Assembly (NCBI GenBank): GCA_027627225.1
Contig: CM051029.1
Coordinates: forward strand, 14,342,659-14,406,658
Source of the DNA: Congeria kusceri
Lineage: Eukaryota; Mollusca; Bivalvia; Myida; Dreissenidae
Length of the DNA: 64,000 nucleotides
Direction: 5' to 3'
A program made the position numbers and the translations under genes. Positions 1 through 11,460 of this stretch are shown piece after piece (positions within the stretch are counted from its first letter, which is position 1; each line of letters begins with the position of its first letter). Below the pieces are notes generated by a model. That model did not search any database and was not told the DNA's origin. It was given only the letters and a program-made list of their open reading frames with translations.

Positions 1-852
1 GAGCCAGTGATGGTGTGGAATACATGTGTTTATCTTTACTTAAACCACACACATATTGTACACAATTGATCAGCGTATCCCAATTAGAAGTAAGTAGAAG
101 TTCATCAAGTGATCTTATATTGGACATATTTTTGCATGTAAGAACTGAACGTCCCAGTTCTCGTAATTTCTGAAAAATATACAAATGCTTATGTCTTTCA
201 TGGCCATGCTTGTCAAACAACCGACTACCAAAGTCCAAAATTATTTTATCAGTTATGCAGGTATTCTTGATTTCATCATCCTTCATGGCTTTCAAGATGT
301 TTGTTTCTAAACCAGTATTGGAACTTGATGGCAGTAGAAGTAAACGACCAGACTTTACTTCATTTCTAGATAAAGAATCTGCTGGCCGTGAGACACATGA
401 TTTTTTGTGTTTCTACAACTCATTCTTCTTGTAAAATGCCTTGCAGTGCTGACAAGGCACATAGTCTTTAATATGTACATCAGAGAGTTTTCCTGCATTC
501 CTGTACTCTGGGATTAGTGTTCCCTTGCCCTTTTCAATCACACCGTAATTATGTTTAAAGTCGCCTTGGTTAGTCAAAGACTGCCATTGTCTTCGCCGTT
601 CTTTGCTTTTTTTTGGTCAAACGAGAATTTTAGCCACTTCCGTTTCATTGGAGTGTACAAGAGTCATATGTCTTGCACTGTTTGGCATAATTGTTTTGCA
701 GAAGACACAGCAACGCAATTTGTTATTGTAGTTACCTGTCTTGCTAATTTTTGCTGTTAAGACAGATATTGGTTTCTCAGTTGTTAGACAAGGAAAAACC
801 CTCTCAGTGTCACTTTCCATGGTACTTGGTGGAATTATGTCACTGTTATATT
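1..852 (-). pseudogene. Decayed zinc-finger / tyrosine-recombinase-type exon, cut by the left window edge
   Basis: Read on the minus strand this stretch gives one long frame that aligns with the N-terminal half of the large recombinase exon at 24565-26506. It shares the VFP segment, a CVFC...H..VH finger matching YCLFC...H...SH, the (F/Y)KHN block, a second finger PCQHC matching PCDDC, the LLLLPSSSNT stretch matching LLLPASNT, and KHGH...LRELGR. The frame is broken by TGA at 617-619 and by TAG at 413-415, where the intact copy has the Trp of its WRHK motif. A good acceptor (CTGTTTTGCAG) ends at 853 and enters in phase 1. The exon continues beyond base 1, so the catalytic half is not visible. 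Stops inside the conserved core make this a pseudogene in this assembly; sequencing error cannot be excluded for either stop. Confidence 0.8.
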
Positions 853-1194
853 CTGCAAAACAGAAATAAAAGGTCAGATTGCCAATAAATGATATTATAT
901 AAAAACCATGAGGGCAATGGTGGCCCAAAGTGCTAACCTGAGTAGGGTATCTGAAGAATAGTTATGTATTAGTAAAGGAGGTTAGGATCTGTTTTATTTT
1001 AAACATGGGCTAGTGCTATGGGTTTTAAACTAGTATGAATTGGGTAGTGGAATAGTGAACACTGTTTTTGCCTATGATTCTCATGTCTATTTTGCAATAT
1101 TTATTTTCTGACTCTTTTTAGTTAAGTCAATGACAATTATGGAAAATGCACAAACAGTGCATGTACAGTCTGGTGCTTTGGGCCCAATTTTGCT

Positions 1195-2110
1195 TAAATT
1201 TGACTTGACATTGTATGGTCACGTACCAACTGTTGAAGATTGGTAAAGAATAGCTTAAAAATGAGGTCCCTATCCTGAATAATGTCCATTTTTGTGCTGT
1301 TTTATTTCACAAAGGACATCTACTCTGGTGAGTCTGGCCCAATCTTGATTAACTATGATTTTTATGATAATCTTAGGGTTGTAAACAACATGTGCAAGTT
1401 TAGTGAAGACTGGATGGAAAATAAAGTCTCTATCCTCAATAATGTCCATTTTCACATATTTTTCACAAACAAAGGGCAATTACTCTGGTGTTTCTGGCCG
1501 ATCTTGTTTAAACTCGACTTTACTTAAAATCATATGGTCATAGACAAACTGTGCAAGAGTGGTGAAGATTGGATGAAAAATGAAGTCTCAATCCTGAACA
1601 ATGTCCATTTTAGCACATTTGTTCACAAATGGCAATAACTCTTGCTTATATTTGACTTCACCTGTAATATTATGGTCATAGACAAGCTATACATGATCAG
1701 TGAAGATTGGATGAAAATAGTTTCTATCCTGAATAATTCATAGTTTCTATCCTGAATAATGTCCATTTTTTGTTTGTTTTTTATTTCTTCACAAACAACA
1801 ATTCCAGTGTTGACCACAATATTGCCCACTTTTGGCTTCTGCTGAGATCTGATGCTCATACACAAACTGTGACAGTGTGGTAAAGATACGATAGAAAAAA
1901 GGCATATTTGTATATTTTTTTTTGCATGAAAAAGGGGCAATAACTATTGTGATACTGCTGTGATGTGGCAAATAAAAATCTCAACCGAGATTGTATAGTC
2001 ATACAAAAACTGTGCAACTTAGGTTAAGATTTGATAAATTGTGAAGTCTCTAGCGTGAGAACAAACTTATTGTTGACGGCATACAGACGACACAGGAGAA
2101 GTCCCCTATA
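1195..2110. mobile_element. Tandem-repeat-bearing non-autonomous element
   Basis: About five diverged copies of a roughly 150-bp unit are visible. The best marker is 'gtgaagattggatgaaaa..gtctctatcctgaataatgtccatttt', seen near 1213, 1404, 1562, 1700 and 1878. The block ends in 'gttgacggcatacagacgacac', the same kind of tail as other repeat elements in this window. The layout (internal tandem units of 130-180 bp, then a gacgga-type tail) recalls the pearl/BIV160 class of bivalve elements; that link is inference. No coding sequence is present. Confidence 0.6.
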
Positions 2111-2246
2111 TCAATAGCTTACCAAGCACTTCGTGACAAAAGAGACTACCAAAATAAATCTTTTTAAATAAGTGTTGATGGTTAATATTTGTTGATTTCA
2201 CTGACCGATCAAATTTAATTTCACAAAGTTATCGAAAATATAATGT

Positions 2247-3095
2247 TCACTCACTACATCTGTGATATAGAAATACACAACCCAAAACTCACTACATCTG
2301 TGATACAGAAATACACAACCCAAAACTCACTACATCTGTGATATAGAAATACACAACCCAAAACTCACTACATCTGTGATATAGAAATACACAACCCAAA
2401 ACTCACTACATCTGTGATATAGAAATACACAACCCAAAACTCACTACAGCTGTGATATAGAAATACACAACCCAAAACTCACTACATCTGTGATATAGAA
2501 ATACACAACCCAAAACTCACTACAGCTGTGATATTGAAATACACAACCCAAAACTCACTACATCATCATGAGTACATCTGTGATATGAGAATACACAACC
2601 AAAAACACAGCTCATCTGTGATATGGGAATGCACAACTCAGAACTCACTACATCTGTGATATAGGCATACAGGTCTCAGAACTAACTACATATGCGATAC
2701 AGGAATATATAGCCCAAAACTCACTACATCTGTGATACAGGAATACACAACTCTGAACTCACTAAATCTGTGATATAGGAATACACAACCAAAACTCACT
2801 ACAGTTGTGATATAGGAATACACAACACAAAACTCACTACCTATAGAAATAAACAACTCATAACTCAATACATCTGCAATATAGGAATACACAATCCAAA
2901 ACTCACTACATCATCATGAGTATATCTGTGATTTGAGAATACACAACCAAATACCCACTACATCTGTGCTATAGGAATACACAACTCAAAACTTACTACA
3001 TTTGCAATATAGGAATACACAACCTAAAGCTCACTACATCTGTAATATAGGAATACACAACTCAAACTCACTACATCTGCGATATATGAATACAC
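2247..3095. repeat. 38-bp minisatellite
   Basis: About 22 copies of a 38-bp unit (actcactacatctgtgata, then tagaaatacacaacccaaa). Copies are nearly identical from 2249 to about 2560 and progressively diverged after that. The short reading frames through it are by-products of the repeat. Its reverse complement resembles the monomer of the 8.5-9.8 kb array. Confidence 0.95.
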
Positions 3096-3111
3096 AACCC
3101 CAAAAAGAACT

Positions 3112-3275
3112 AGTCACAGTGGTGTAGTGGATATGGTGTCAACCTTGCCACCGGGAGGTCCTGGTTTCGATCGCCACTCGCGTAACGTTCTTGAGATTTC
3201 TCCACAGACACCATGTACTGGTTCTTCCCTGGAAGAATTTCGATGCAGACAAGCTAAAATAAATAGGTTTGAACT
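3112..3275 (+). mobile_element. tRNA-derived SINE
   Basis: The segment from about 3117 to 3180 is tRNA-like: an A-box-like gtgtagtggatatgg, and a B-box-like ggtttcgatcgcc that follows a plausible anticodon/variable region. An unrelated body follows, ending in 'aaataaataggttt'. It sits directly against the end of the 38-bp minisatellite. Family not named. Confidence 0.6.
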
Positions 3276-3338
3276 AAAACTAAATACTAACTACATTAAT
3301 TTTAAATAAATTTTAATCAGAAGAGAATCATGACATAC

Positions 3339-3473
3339 CTTCAGCTTAGTTACTTTCACTGTCACTACAGGTACAGGTACTTTGCTAATCATCTTCACTA
3401 CAACTGGGATGATAGGATTCGTCAGCATCATCATCATGACTGCTACAGTCATCATCATGATCAGATTCAAATT
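3339..3473 (-). pseudogene. Acidic exon-like segment, copy 1
   Basis: On the minus strand a TTTTTATCAG acceptor is followed, in phase 1, by an Asp/Glu/Ser-rich frame (FESDHDDDCSSHDDDADES and on). A GAAG/GTATGT donor at 3338 keeps phase 1. Stops occur in frame: TAG after the SEDD motif, and TAA just before the donor. A weaker donor (GAAA/GTAACT) would avoid the TAA but not the TAG. About 185 bp around it (3305-3490) is duplicated at 6795-6985. It lies between other exon relics of the decayed locus, all on the minus strand. Confidence 0.5.
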
Positions 3474-3717
3474 CTGATAAAAAATAGAAAAATTGATGAT
3501 AAATATTTCATTGGAGTATCTCCATTGAAATTTCAAATGGCCATCTTATTCAAAACAATTCCTAAAATACGCTGCACCTTAGGATCTGAGGATGACCATT
3601 AGGTCATGATCTGAAGATATTTCCAACAAAGCCTTGCTTCCATGGATTAGAAGGTAAGTGAATTACTTAGCTGGCATCATAAGGTCTATAATTATTTAAC
3701 ATTCATATTTTTACCAT

Positions 3718-4525
3718 TTAAGCCCCAATCACACTGTCACGATTTTGGCAACATTAGCCCAGGATTGATCTTGGACGTGTTTATCGTGATAAGTCGGGGA
3801 TGCACAGAGTCCCGACTCTATCTTCCTACATATACCTACGGTTGTTGTAGGACAAGACTACAAATATCAAAGACACTTGTAGGATCTGCAGCCGATTCAA
3901 CACGGATCAGCAAGATATGATACGATCTGTTTGGGTTTTTATACGCTAGTGTCTGGTATACGCTATGGTAACAGACAATTGGTAACGTTTCTCCTAAGAT
4001 TGTAGTACGTTTGAAGAAGATTCATCAGAATAACCCTTCGATTTGCCAATAACTCTCATGCTTCACTACGCTTCAAAGCGATTTGCACCAACGTAGGCTA
4101 ACGTATTGAGTGAGTAGAATCATTGCAATAAACCGTACAGGTAACCCAACCCATCTTCATATTGTTTTGGTCCATCGTGTATATTCATGAGTAGTCCTGA
4201 TAGTCCCTAAGGATCCTACTGGAATGGTAACTGAACCGTAGGACACACTTAGAAATCTGTACAATAAACGTATCAAACGTAGCATAACATAGTACAGTCT
4301 TGTAACACAAATGTCATATTATTAGTCCTGATTAAACACGATAGGCCACGAATGCATCCAAGATGCTGTAAGAATAAGCCCGATTGAGCTACGATGGTAC
4401 TAGGGGTGTCCTACATTTTGGAAAAAACAAGAGGGCGCTACGATTGTGTCCTCGCTTTAACACGAATCACCAAGATTTTATAATTGTTGACAATCAGAGC
4501 CAAAACAGTGTGACTATGGCTTTAA
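3718..4525. mobile_element. Inverted-repeat DNA element flanked by TTAA
   Basis: The left end TTAAGCCCCAATCACACTGT and the right end, read in reverse (TTAAAGCCATAGTCACACTG), form imperfect terminal inverted repeats that extend to a shared TTTTGGC. Both ends abut TTAA (3718-3721 and 4522-4525). TTAA target sites are typical of piggyBac and some other transposon groups. About 800 bp long with no significant reading frame, so non-autonomous. Confidence 0.6.
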
Positions 4526-4870
4526 ACATCATTTTAGAGTCAAATTGTGGAATATATGCCTAATCATATCATTTTATGGTAAACATTACTATTACAAGAA
4601 ACTTATTATGTTATACATGGAAAATACTAATTCTAGTTGTAAATGACAACACCAAACCAACATTTAAATGCTTCTGTACAGGAGCAATTATACTGACCGA
4701 GATAATTTTTTAAAACCATTCCAGATGTTTCAGAAGAAAACGTTTTTTAACTAGCCGTTATTATTTCTTCCTACAGGAAGATTGTGCTTAAGTCAGATTG
4801 CTTCACATGAATGATCTGAAATACTGTGGATTTGTTTGTTTGTTTCCATTTTTCGCCGTACTCAACAGTA
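4526..4870. other. No recognised feature
   Basis: AT-rich sequence with no credible coding frame, repeat or RNA gene seen. Confidence 0.5.
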
Positions 4871-4874
4871 TTTC

Positions 4875-5056
4875 AGTATTATGACGGCAGTCAGTTAACC
4901 TACTCACACTTTTCCTGCGTAAGCTGGTTTACCAGTACTAAGTGCACATACTTATGCCAGTAACTAACAACTGCCCTGCTTGAATCAGATGGAGGGGGAG
5001 AATGGTCGTAGAAAGGATTTCATGACCAAAGCCCACACAAGTTATGTGGCCAGGCT
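4875..5056 (-). mobile_element. SINE fragment (body and tail)
   Basis: Shares its body with the SINE at 12760-12912: 'aactgccctgcttgaatcaga', 'agaatggtcgtagaaa', 'atttcatgacca', 'cacacaagttatgtggc'. A further segment ('gtcagttaacctactcacac', 'cctgcgtaagctggtttacc') is also found at 14630-14690. The tRNA head is lost. The reversed tail reads ACTGAAATACTGTTGAGTAC. Confidence 0.65.
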
Positions 5057-5060
5057 GGGA

Positions 5061-5560
5061 ATCAAAATACTGTGGAAACACAATACTACAAAAAGGCCGG
5101 GGAGACACAGATTTATATTAGAATTTTTTGTAGTTGTACATCTTTAGGAAAGTGCAATAGTCACATAGTCATAAATCAGGTTAGGTTTAGACTTGTAATG
5201 TTATCGGTGGCATTTAAGTGCACCCTGAAGATGTGCTTGTTAAAATGTATGTTTTATTAAATTTTAACATTTCAATGGAAGCGTGTAGTATTGCAACTTG
5301 CTTTAGTTAAACAAACGAGGACAATTGACAATTGACAGGACATACAAGTTATGGTACTATCAAATTCCTCATTTCTGTCTTAAGGTTATTTATATTTTTC
5401 TAACAAACAGTGCATAGATTATTATGGTGAATGTACTACTAAATCATGTTTTTACCTTAGAAAACTTAAGTCATCTTTTGCCAATATCATAATGCATTAT
5501 ATTAAGTTACAAACATTCATATTATTACTTAATTTCTAACTGAATAAAGAGAGACATTAC
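5061..5560. other. No recognised feature
   Basis: AT-rich; the short open frame at 5072-5260 on the plus strand has no recognisable domain and starts at the SINE border. Confidence 0.4.
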
Positions 5561-5807
5561 CATTGTTGATCTCCATCGCTTTGCTAGTTTCGATGTCTTC
5601 ATTCTTCAGACTTCTGACGGCTTTGTTGGCGACATCTGTTTTCTTGTTGACACTTCCTGGCTTTATCATGACATGTTCAGATTCTATGTTCATCTCCATC
5701 GCTTTGCTAGTTTCATTGTCTTCATTCTGCATACTTCTGATGGGTTGGTTGGGTTTTTTGTTGGCGACATCGGCTTTCTTGGTCCACAATGTATTGCATC
5801 CACCTTT
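5561..5807 (-). CDS. Exon-like segment with an internal two-fold repeat
   Basis: A good acceptor (CTTGCTTTCAG) and donor (AATG/GTAATG) bound an open 247-base minus-strand frame, phase 0 in and phase 1 out. It encodes two related blocks: KKADVANK...IRSMQNEDNETSKAMEMN and KKTDVANK...VRSLKNEDIETSKAMEIN. The repeated protein pattern and clean splice sites suggest a true exon rather than chance. I do not recognise the domain. Its 0-to-1 phase would suit the position just after a SET exon, but acidic exons lie between it and the SET relic at 12.4 kb. It may be a relic exon or belong to another transcript. Confidence 0.5.
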
Positions 5808-5984
5808 CTGAAAGCAAGAGTAATTTTTTTATTTTCCACATTTGTAATTTGAAGTTCAAATCTGCATGTCCAAGCATAAATTAAACTCCTTGTGAAATGA
5901 AACAATGTTGTAACTAGGTTTGTTACAGACATGGATGCCCCCACGATACATGTAAGGACACAGACAAATGGCATGTCGCCAACA

Positions 5985-6735
5985 CTGAATGTTGTCTCCG
6001 ACAGTGATCATTTGTTGCAAGTCATTTTAAAATTGCCTGATAAATGAAGATGTTACTCGGGACAAGATGTGTTATGCTCATATTTGACCTTTTACCTCTA
6101 AGTGTGACCTTGACCTTTCAGCTAGGGACACAGGTCTTGCGCGCGACAACGCTGTCTCCACACAGTGATCATTTGTGGAGTTATTTTGAAATTGCCTGAT
6201 AAATGAAGTTACAGTCCAGACAACCTATAGTATACTCATATTTATCATTTCTCTTAGTGTGACCTTGACCTTTGAGCTACGTACAAAGGTCTTGAGCAAG
6301 ACACACTATCTCCACACGGTGATCATTTGTGGCAATTTATTTTAAAATTGCATGATAAATGATGAAGATCAAGTACGGACAAGATCAGACGGACATTTTG
6401 GGACGTACATACATGTTTTCCAATGGACCAGAACCATTTTCTTACTCAGCCAAAATATATTATAAGAAGAAATGTTCTGAGAAAGTTTCATGTTGATTGG
6501 GCAAAAAATGTGACTTCTAGAGTGTTCACAAGCTTTTTCTTTAATATGACGTATTGACCAAGTTTTTAGACCCCACATGACACAGCCAAGATATCATTAC
6601 GACAAATGTTCTGATCAAGTTTCATGACGGTTGGCCAATACACGTGGTCCTCTAAAGTGTTCACAAGGTAAATGTTGAGGACTGACAAAAAGGGGTCACA
6701 AAAGCTGGTAGTGCTCAGGTGAGCTTAAAACTACC
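5985..6735. mobile_element. Tandem-repeat element with gctcaggtgagctt end
   Basis: Three to four diverged units of about 170 bp marked by 'cagtgatcatttgt', 'aaattgcctgataaatgaag' and 'gtgaccttgacctttgagct'. The right end 'agtgctcaggtgagcttaaaa' resembles the right end of the element at 35003-35645. Non-coding. Confidence 0.55.
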
Positions 6736-6829
6736 AAGCAGAGAGGCAGGCAGATTATCTCATTTCAACGCACACAGCCCTCAAATAGCAACATAAATAA
6801 ATTTTAATCAGAAGAGAATCATGACATAC

Positions 6830-6964
6830 CTTCAGCTTAGTTACTTTCACTGTCACTAGGGGTACAGGTAATGTGCTGATCATCTTCACTACAACTGGGA
6901 TGATAGGATTCGTCAGCATCATCATCATGACTGCTACAGTCATCATCGTGATCAGATTCAAATT
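6830..6964 (-). CDS. Acidic exon-like segment, copy 2
   Basis: Duplicate of 3339-3473 in the same orientation, in better condition. Acceptor TTTTTATCAG, phase 1 entry, a frame dominated by Asp, Glu, Ser and Cys, and phase 1 exit. With the strong donor (GAAG/GTATGT, exon end 6830) a TAA lies five codons from the end. With the weaker GAAA/GTAACT donor (exon end 6845) the exon is fully open at 120 bases. Symmetric phase and acidity match the linker exons of the intact locus. Expression unknown. Confidence 0.5.
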
Positions 6965-6999
6965 CTGATAAAAAGTAGAAACTAGCTTCTGTGTTTGAT

Positions 7000-7605
7000 A
7001 AACACACACACACACACATGCCCCCGGTTGGGGCTGGGTAGCCCATTTCTGAGTCCAAATGAGGTCAAGGTCAAAGTGAGGTTGGGTGATATGGGTTGTT
7101 TGGGAACGGTCATAAGTAAAAACTGTGTAAATATCCCAGTGTTGTAGCAAGCGGTGTTGGTGGTAGACGAAACAGTAAAATCTAGTTAACCAAGAAATGG
7201 CAATTTTGAATTATTCTAAGTGCCAATTAGCTCAAGGTCAAGGTCAAAGTAAGGTTGGGTGAAATGGGTGGATAGGGAACGGTCATAGGTAACAACTGTG
7301 TAAATATCTAAGTGTTGTAGTAGACGGTGTCGGAGCTAGACAAAACGGTAAAATCTAGTTAACCAAGAAATGGCACTTTCGATTATTATAAGTCCAAATT
7401 AGGTCAAGGTCAGAGTAAGGTTGGGTGATATGGGTAGATAGGGAATGGTCATAAGCAACAACTGTGTAAGTATCAACGTGTTGTAGTAAGCGGTGTTGGT
7501 GCTAGACGAAACGGTAAAATCTACTTAACCTGTCATGGACGGAAGGACGGACGGACAGGACAATCACTAAATGCCTCCTGCATCAAGATGCCGGATGCAT
7601 AAAAA
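7000..7605. mobile_element. Tandem-repeat element with terminal hairpin
   Basis: Begins next to a short CA run (7001-7018). Three units of about 175 bp share 'caaggtcaaagtgaggttgggtg', 'gggaacggtcataag' and 'acgaaacggtaaaatctag'. They are followed by 'gacggaaggacggacggaca' and a small hairpin ('atgcctcctgcatc', 'gatgccggatgcat') near 7570-7605. Confidence 0.6.
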
Positions 7606-8195
7606 TGATGCTAAATAATTTATTGGAGTAACATGATTGAGTACAGTAAAATCCTGCAAATACAAACACTTGTGGGACTTATTTGCGGTCTTAATAGTAG
7701 TGTGGTCATAGTATCAATGTACCACCGAGCCAGCACATGTACATGTATATGCCTGTAAGGAATAAGGGATAACGAAAATCATTTTGCTTTAGAATAAGAC
7801 AGAAATATACAAATGTACTTAATATTAAGAAAGTTAAATTAAAAGTGATCCACTAGTTTCAAGTCCATTTATGGTTCAAAATTCAATAGTGTTACCCTTT
7901 TACTGTCAGATAGTTAATTAATGTAATCTGTGACTAAATGCTAATGGTAATCCTTTATTTAAACATCTATAGCATATTAATTACCACAGACTGTTCATGC
8001 CACAAAGCGGTATGTTATCTCAACTTCACATTTTTAATTGCTGATGTAAAGTGATAAAGACAAAGGGCACTGGTCGGAATAACAAGAGTCATTTTGAATG
8101 TTTTTTTGGTCATATTTTCGATCTGTGATTAGTGGTCCTAATATAGAATAGCAGGGTATCCATATAATAGGGGTTGCGACCATTGGATTTAACGA
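7606..8195. other. No recognised feature
   Basis: AT-rich spacer without a credible gene, RNA or repeat. Confidence 0.4.
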
Positions 8196-8375
8196 ACAAG
8201 AGGGCCGAATGGCTCTATACCCCTTAACTGAGAATGAGGACATAGGCGTTACAGTTTTAGAAAAGGTTTTTAGTCATTTTGTTAATTAAGTCTATAAAAT
8301 AAACAATGTAACTCCCAAGAAATGGTCATTCTGTGAAGTTTCGTGAGGCGGTTTAGGCGATTTTGTTTGAATGAA
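8196..8375 (+). mobile_element. 5' fragment of the aacaagagggcc element
   Basis: Starts 'aacaagagggccgaatggctctata' and contains 'tcattctgtgaagttt' and 'cggtttaggcg', matching the first part of the element at 35003-35645. The rest is missing. Confidence 0.5.
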
Positions 8376-8464
8376 AGTCCTTTTCTGTTATTGAGAATTA
8401 AAATCTTGCAACCTTATAAATTCAAAATTTAAAACATTCCTATACTCCATGTTTTCCGTTTTAA

Positions 8465-9820
8465 ATGCCCTACACATATGTAGTGAATTTTCTGTATTTC
8501 AGATTTATAAACACACATGTAGTGAGTTTTCTGTACTTAATTTATATAAACCCGGTATGTCGTGAGTTTTCTGTATTTTAATTTTCTATACACTTATGCA
8601 GTGAAATTTCTGTATTTCAGATTTATAAACACACATGTAGTGAGTTTTCTGTACTTAATTTATATAAACCCGGTATGTCGTGAGTTTTCTGTATTTTAAT
8701 TTTCTATACACTTATGCAGTGAATTTTCTGTATTTCAGATTTATAAACACACATGCAGTGAGTTTTCTGTACTTAATTTATATAAACCCGGTATGTCGTG
8801 AGTTTTCTGTATTTTAATTTTCTATACACTTATGCAGTGAAATTTCTGTATTTCAGATTTATAAACACACATGTAGTGAGTTTTCTGTACTTAATTTATA
8901 TAAACCCGGTATGTCGTGAGTTTTCTGTATTTTAATTTTCTATACACTTATGCAGTGAAATTTCTGTATTTCAGATTTATAAACACACATGTAGTGAGTT
9001 TTCTGTACTTAATTTATATAAACCCGGTATGTCGTGAGTTTTCTGTATTTTAATTTTCTATACACTTATGCAGTGAAGTTTCTGTATTTCAGATTTATAA
9101 ACACACATGCAGTGAGTTTTCTGTACTTAATTTATATAAACCCGGTATGTCGTGAGTTTTCTGTATTTTAATTTTCTATACACTTATGCAGTGAAATTTC
9201 TGTATTTCAGATTTATAAACACACATGCAGTGAGTTTTCTGTACTTAATTTATATAAACCCGGTATGTCGTGAGTTTTCTGTATTTTAATTTTCTATACA
9301 CTTATGCAGTGAAATTTCTGTATTTCAGATTTATAAACACACATGCAGCGAGTTTTCTGTACTTAATTTATATAAACCCGGTATGTTTTTTTTTTCTGTA
9401 TTTTAATTTTCTATACACTTATGCAGTGAAATTTCTGTATTTCAAATCTATACCAACATCTGAGATTTTTCTGTATTTCAAATTGTATACACATATGTAG
9501 CGAGTTTTCTGTACTTTAAATTACATACACCTTTACACCTAAGTAGTGAGTTTTTTGTAATGTTTTGTGTATTTTAAATTCAATTATAAATTCTATACAC
9601 CTATGTAGTGATTTTTCTGTATTTTAAATTCTATACACCTATGTAGCGAGTTTTCTGTACTTTAAATTACATACACCTTTACACCTAAGTAGTGAGTTTT
9701 TTGTATTTTAAATTCTATACACTGTTACACATATGTAGTTTTATGTACTGTATACTGAGCTTTCTGTATTTTAAATTCTTTAGACTCGTGTAGTGAGTTT
9801 TCTGTATTTTTGTTTCAAAA
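8465..9820. repeat. Higher-order minisatellite, 118-bp unit built from three ~39-bp monomers
   Basis: The marker 'cccggtatgt' recurs at 8551, 8669, 8787, 8905, 9023, 9141, 9259 and 9377, exactly 118 bp apart. Each unit holds three monomers of the type 'tgtagtgagttttctgta' plus an AT-rich 'tttatac/taaac' part. Flanks to about 9820 keep single diverged monomers. Reading frames here are repeat artefacts. Confidence 0.95.
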
Positions 9821-9884
9821 ACCAGATGTGGTGTTTTAGTATAATCAATATACTTTATATATACAGTGCAAAACAGTGAAGTAC

Positions 9885-9944
9885 CTTGAATGTCGCATGC
9901 TGATTCACTTTCAGATAAGTCAAATGGATTGTCATCAGAATCAT
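9885..9944 (-). CDS. Small acidic exon, phase 1-1
   Basis: Acceptor GTTTTCGTTTTTAG, then an exactly 60-base open segment encoding DDSDDNPFDLSESESACDIQ, then donor CAAG/GTACTT. Phase 1 in and out, acidic and serine-rich, like the linker exons of the intact locus. It lies between the SET relic at 12.4 kb and the recombinase relic at 0.85 kb, so probably part of the decayed paralogue. Confidence 0.55.
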
Positions 9945-10186
9945 CTAAAAACGAAAACAACAACATCAATTACAAAACAAAAATATCGGCAGAAACAATG
10001 GATGCTCCCCGATACCGCTTTGCCTCTAAATGTGGCCTTGCAACCATCATTAAATGGTCATACTGGTTCAGTAAGTTTGTTTTTTTTCTCATTCAAAAGA
10101 TGAGGGTTCTCAAGTAATCCACCATCCAAAAGTTACTAAAAAATAAACTGCTGACATAAAATCATTATATTAAGACTTTTTGTAGC

Positions 10187-10272
10187 ATAGGGAAAGATCC
10201 AGAGCAAAATACCAGGGTGCTGCACAATGCCCCTTTTTGGCTGCCCCCTGCTGCAGGGATCTTTCCCTAGAA
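10187..10272. mobile_element. Short palindromic element
   Basis: The arms 'agggaaagatcc' and 'ggatctttccct' are perfect inverted copies about 55 bp apart. Probably the remnant of a MITE. Confidence 0.4.
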
Positions 10273-10479
10273 GCAACAACAACTAACATTACAATAAATC
10301 GGTATTTCATGTTTTTCCAAAAAATTATTGCAAATGTGATATGAAGTTAATATATAGTATATACTTCACTTCATAAAACATGTAGTTGCAGCATAGGGTT
10401 TTAAATGTAATATGTGTACAGTGAGGCTTTGGAAGTTTTTCTTAAGTAAAGACAAGTTTTCCATGATTTGTTTTTACCT

Positions 10480-10775
10480 TAGGCGTAAAACAATATGTTT
10501 GTTTCAGTTATACCCGACCTACTCTAAAAAATGCCCCGACCCTAAAACATTTTATTGGGTTTGTCCGATTGATTTTTGGTTTATTTACCTTTATAACTCA
10601 TTAAATGGGTTTTTGGATAAATAAGTGTTTTGTTTTGATAGCATCTACTTATTCAGTTTTAAATTCTAAAAGTTGACCATTTACCAAAAGAAAAAAAAAA
10701 TTCCCGAATTACCTACCCTAATTATTTGGGCATGTTACCTGAAACAAACATTTATTTTATTTTTACGCATTACGT
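10480..10775. mobile_element. MITE-like inverted-repeat element
   Basis: The left arm 'aggcgtaaaacaatatgttt','gtttcag' and the reversed right arm 'atgcgtaaaaataaaataaa','tgtttgtttcagg' are imperfect inverted copies of about 40 bp, enclosing about 210 bp with no coding frame. Confidence 0.5.
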
Positions 10776-10799
10776 GTTTGTAATCATTATCATGCAACC

Positions 10800-11460
10800 A
10801 CAATTTTTGTCCACCCGATAACTAAGACACAATATTTTAATGCATGGCCAAGTTATAGAGCGGACAAGCCCTATTTTGACAATAAAGTGCATTATTTTGA
10901 CCTTTGACCTCAAAGTTTGACCTTTACCTTGAAGGTAGTGGTTCTTGCGCGCGACACACCGTCTCATATAGGTGAACATTTGTACCAAGTTATTTCGAAA
11001 TCCCTCAATGCATGGTCAAGTTATAGAACGGACATGCCCTATTTTGACAATCAAGTGCTTTTGACTTCACCTCAAGGTATTACCTTGACCTTAAAGGTAG
11101 AAATGTGGTTTTTCCGCGCTACACGCCGTCTCATATAGGTGAACATTTGTGCCAAGTTATATTGAAATTCTTTCATGCATGGTCAAGTAATAGAGTGGAC
11201 AAACTCTATTTTGACAATAAAGTGCTGAATTTTGACCTTTGATCACAAAGTTTGACTTTGACCTTGAAGGCAGCCATGTGGTTCGTGCGCGCGAGACGTT
11301 GTCTCATATAGGTGAACATTTGTGCAAAGTTATTTCGAAATCCTTCAATGCATGGGGAAGTTAAAGGCCGGACAAGTTTTGGGACAGACAGACATACTTA
11401 CGGGACAAAGTGATTCCTATGTAGCTCCCCTCCTACCTACTGGTAGTGGGGGTATAATGA
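10800..11460. mobile_element. Tandem-repeat element with terminal hairpin
   Basis: Three full units and one partial of about 170 bp ('atgcatggtcaagttataga', 'gacaagccctattttgacaa', 'cgtctcatataggtgaacat'). They end in 'gggacagacagacata' and an imperfect hairpin ('agctcccctcctacctactg','gtagtgggggt'). Contains TGACCTTTGACCT. Confidence 0.65.

Noticed and set aside
2247..9820. Direct-repeat arrays considered as CRISPR
   Set aside because: No unique spacers; units are contiguous minisatellite monomers in a eukaryotic genome.
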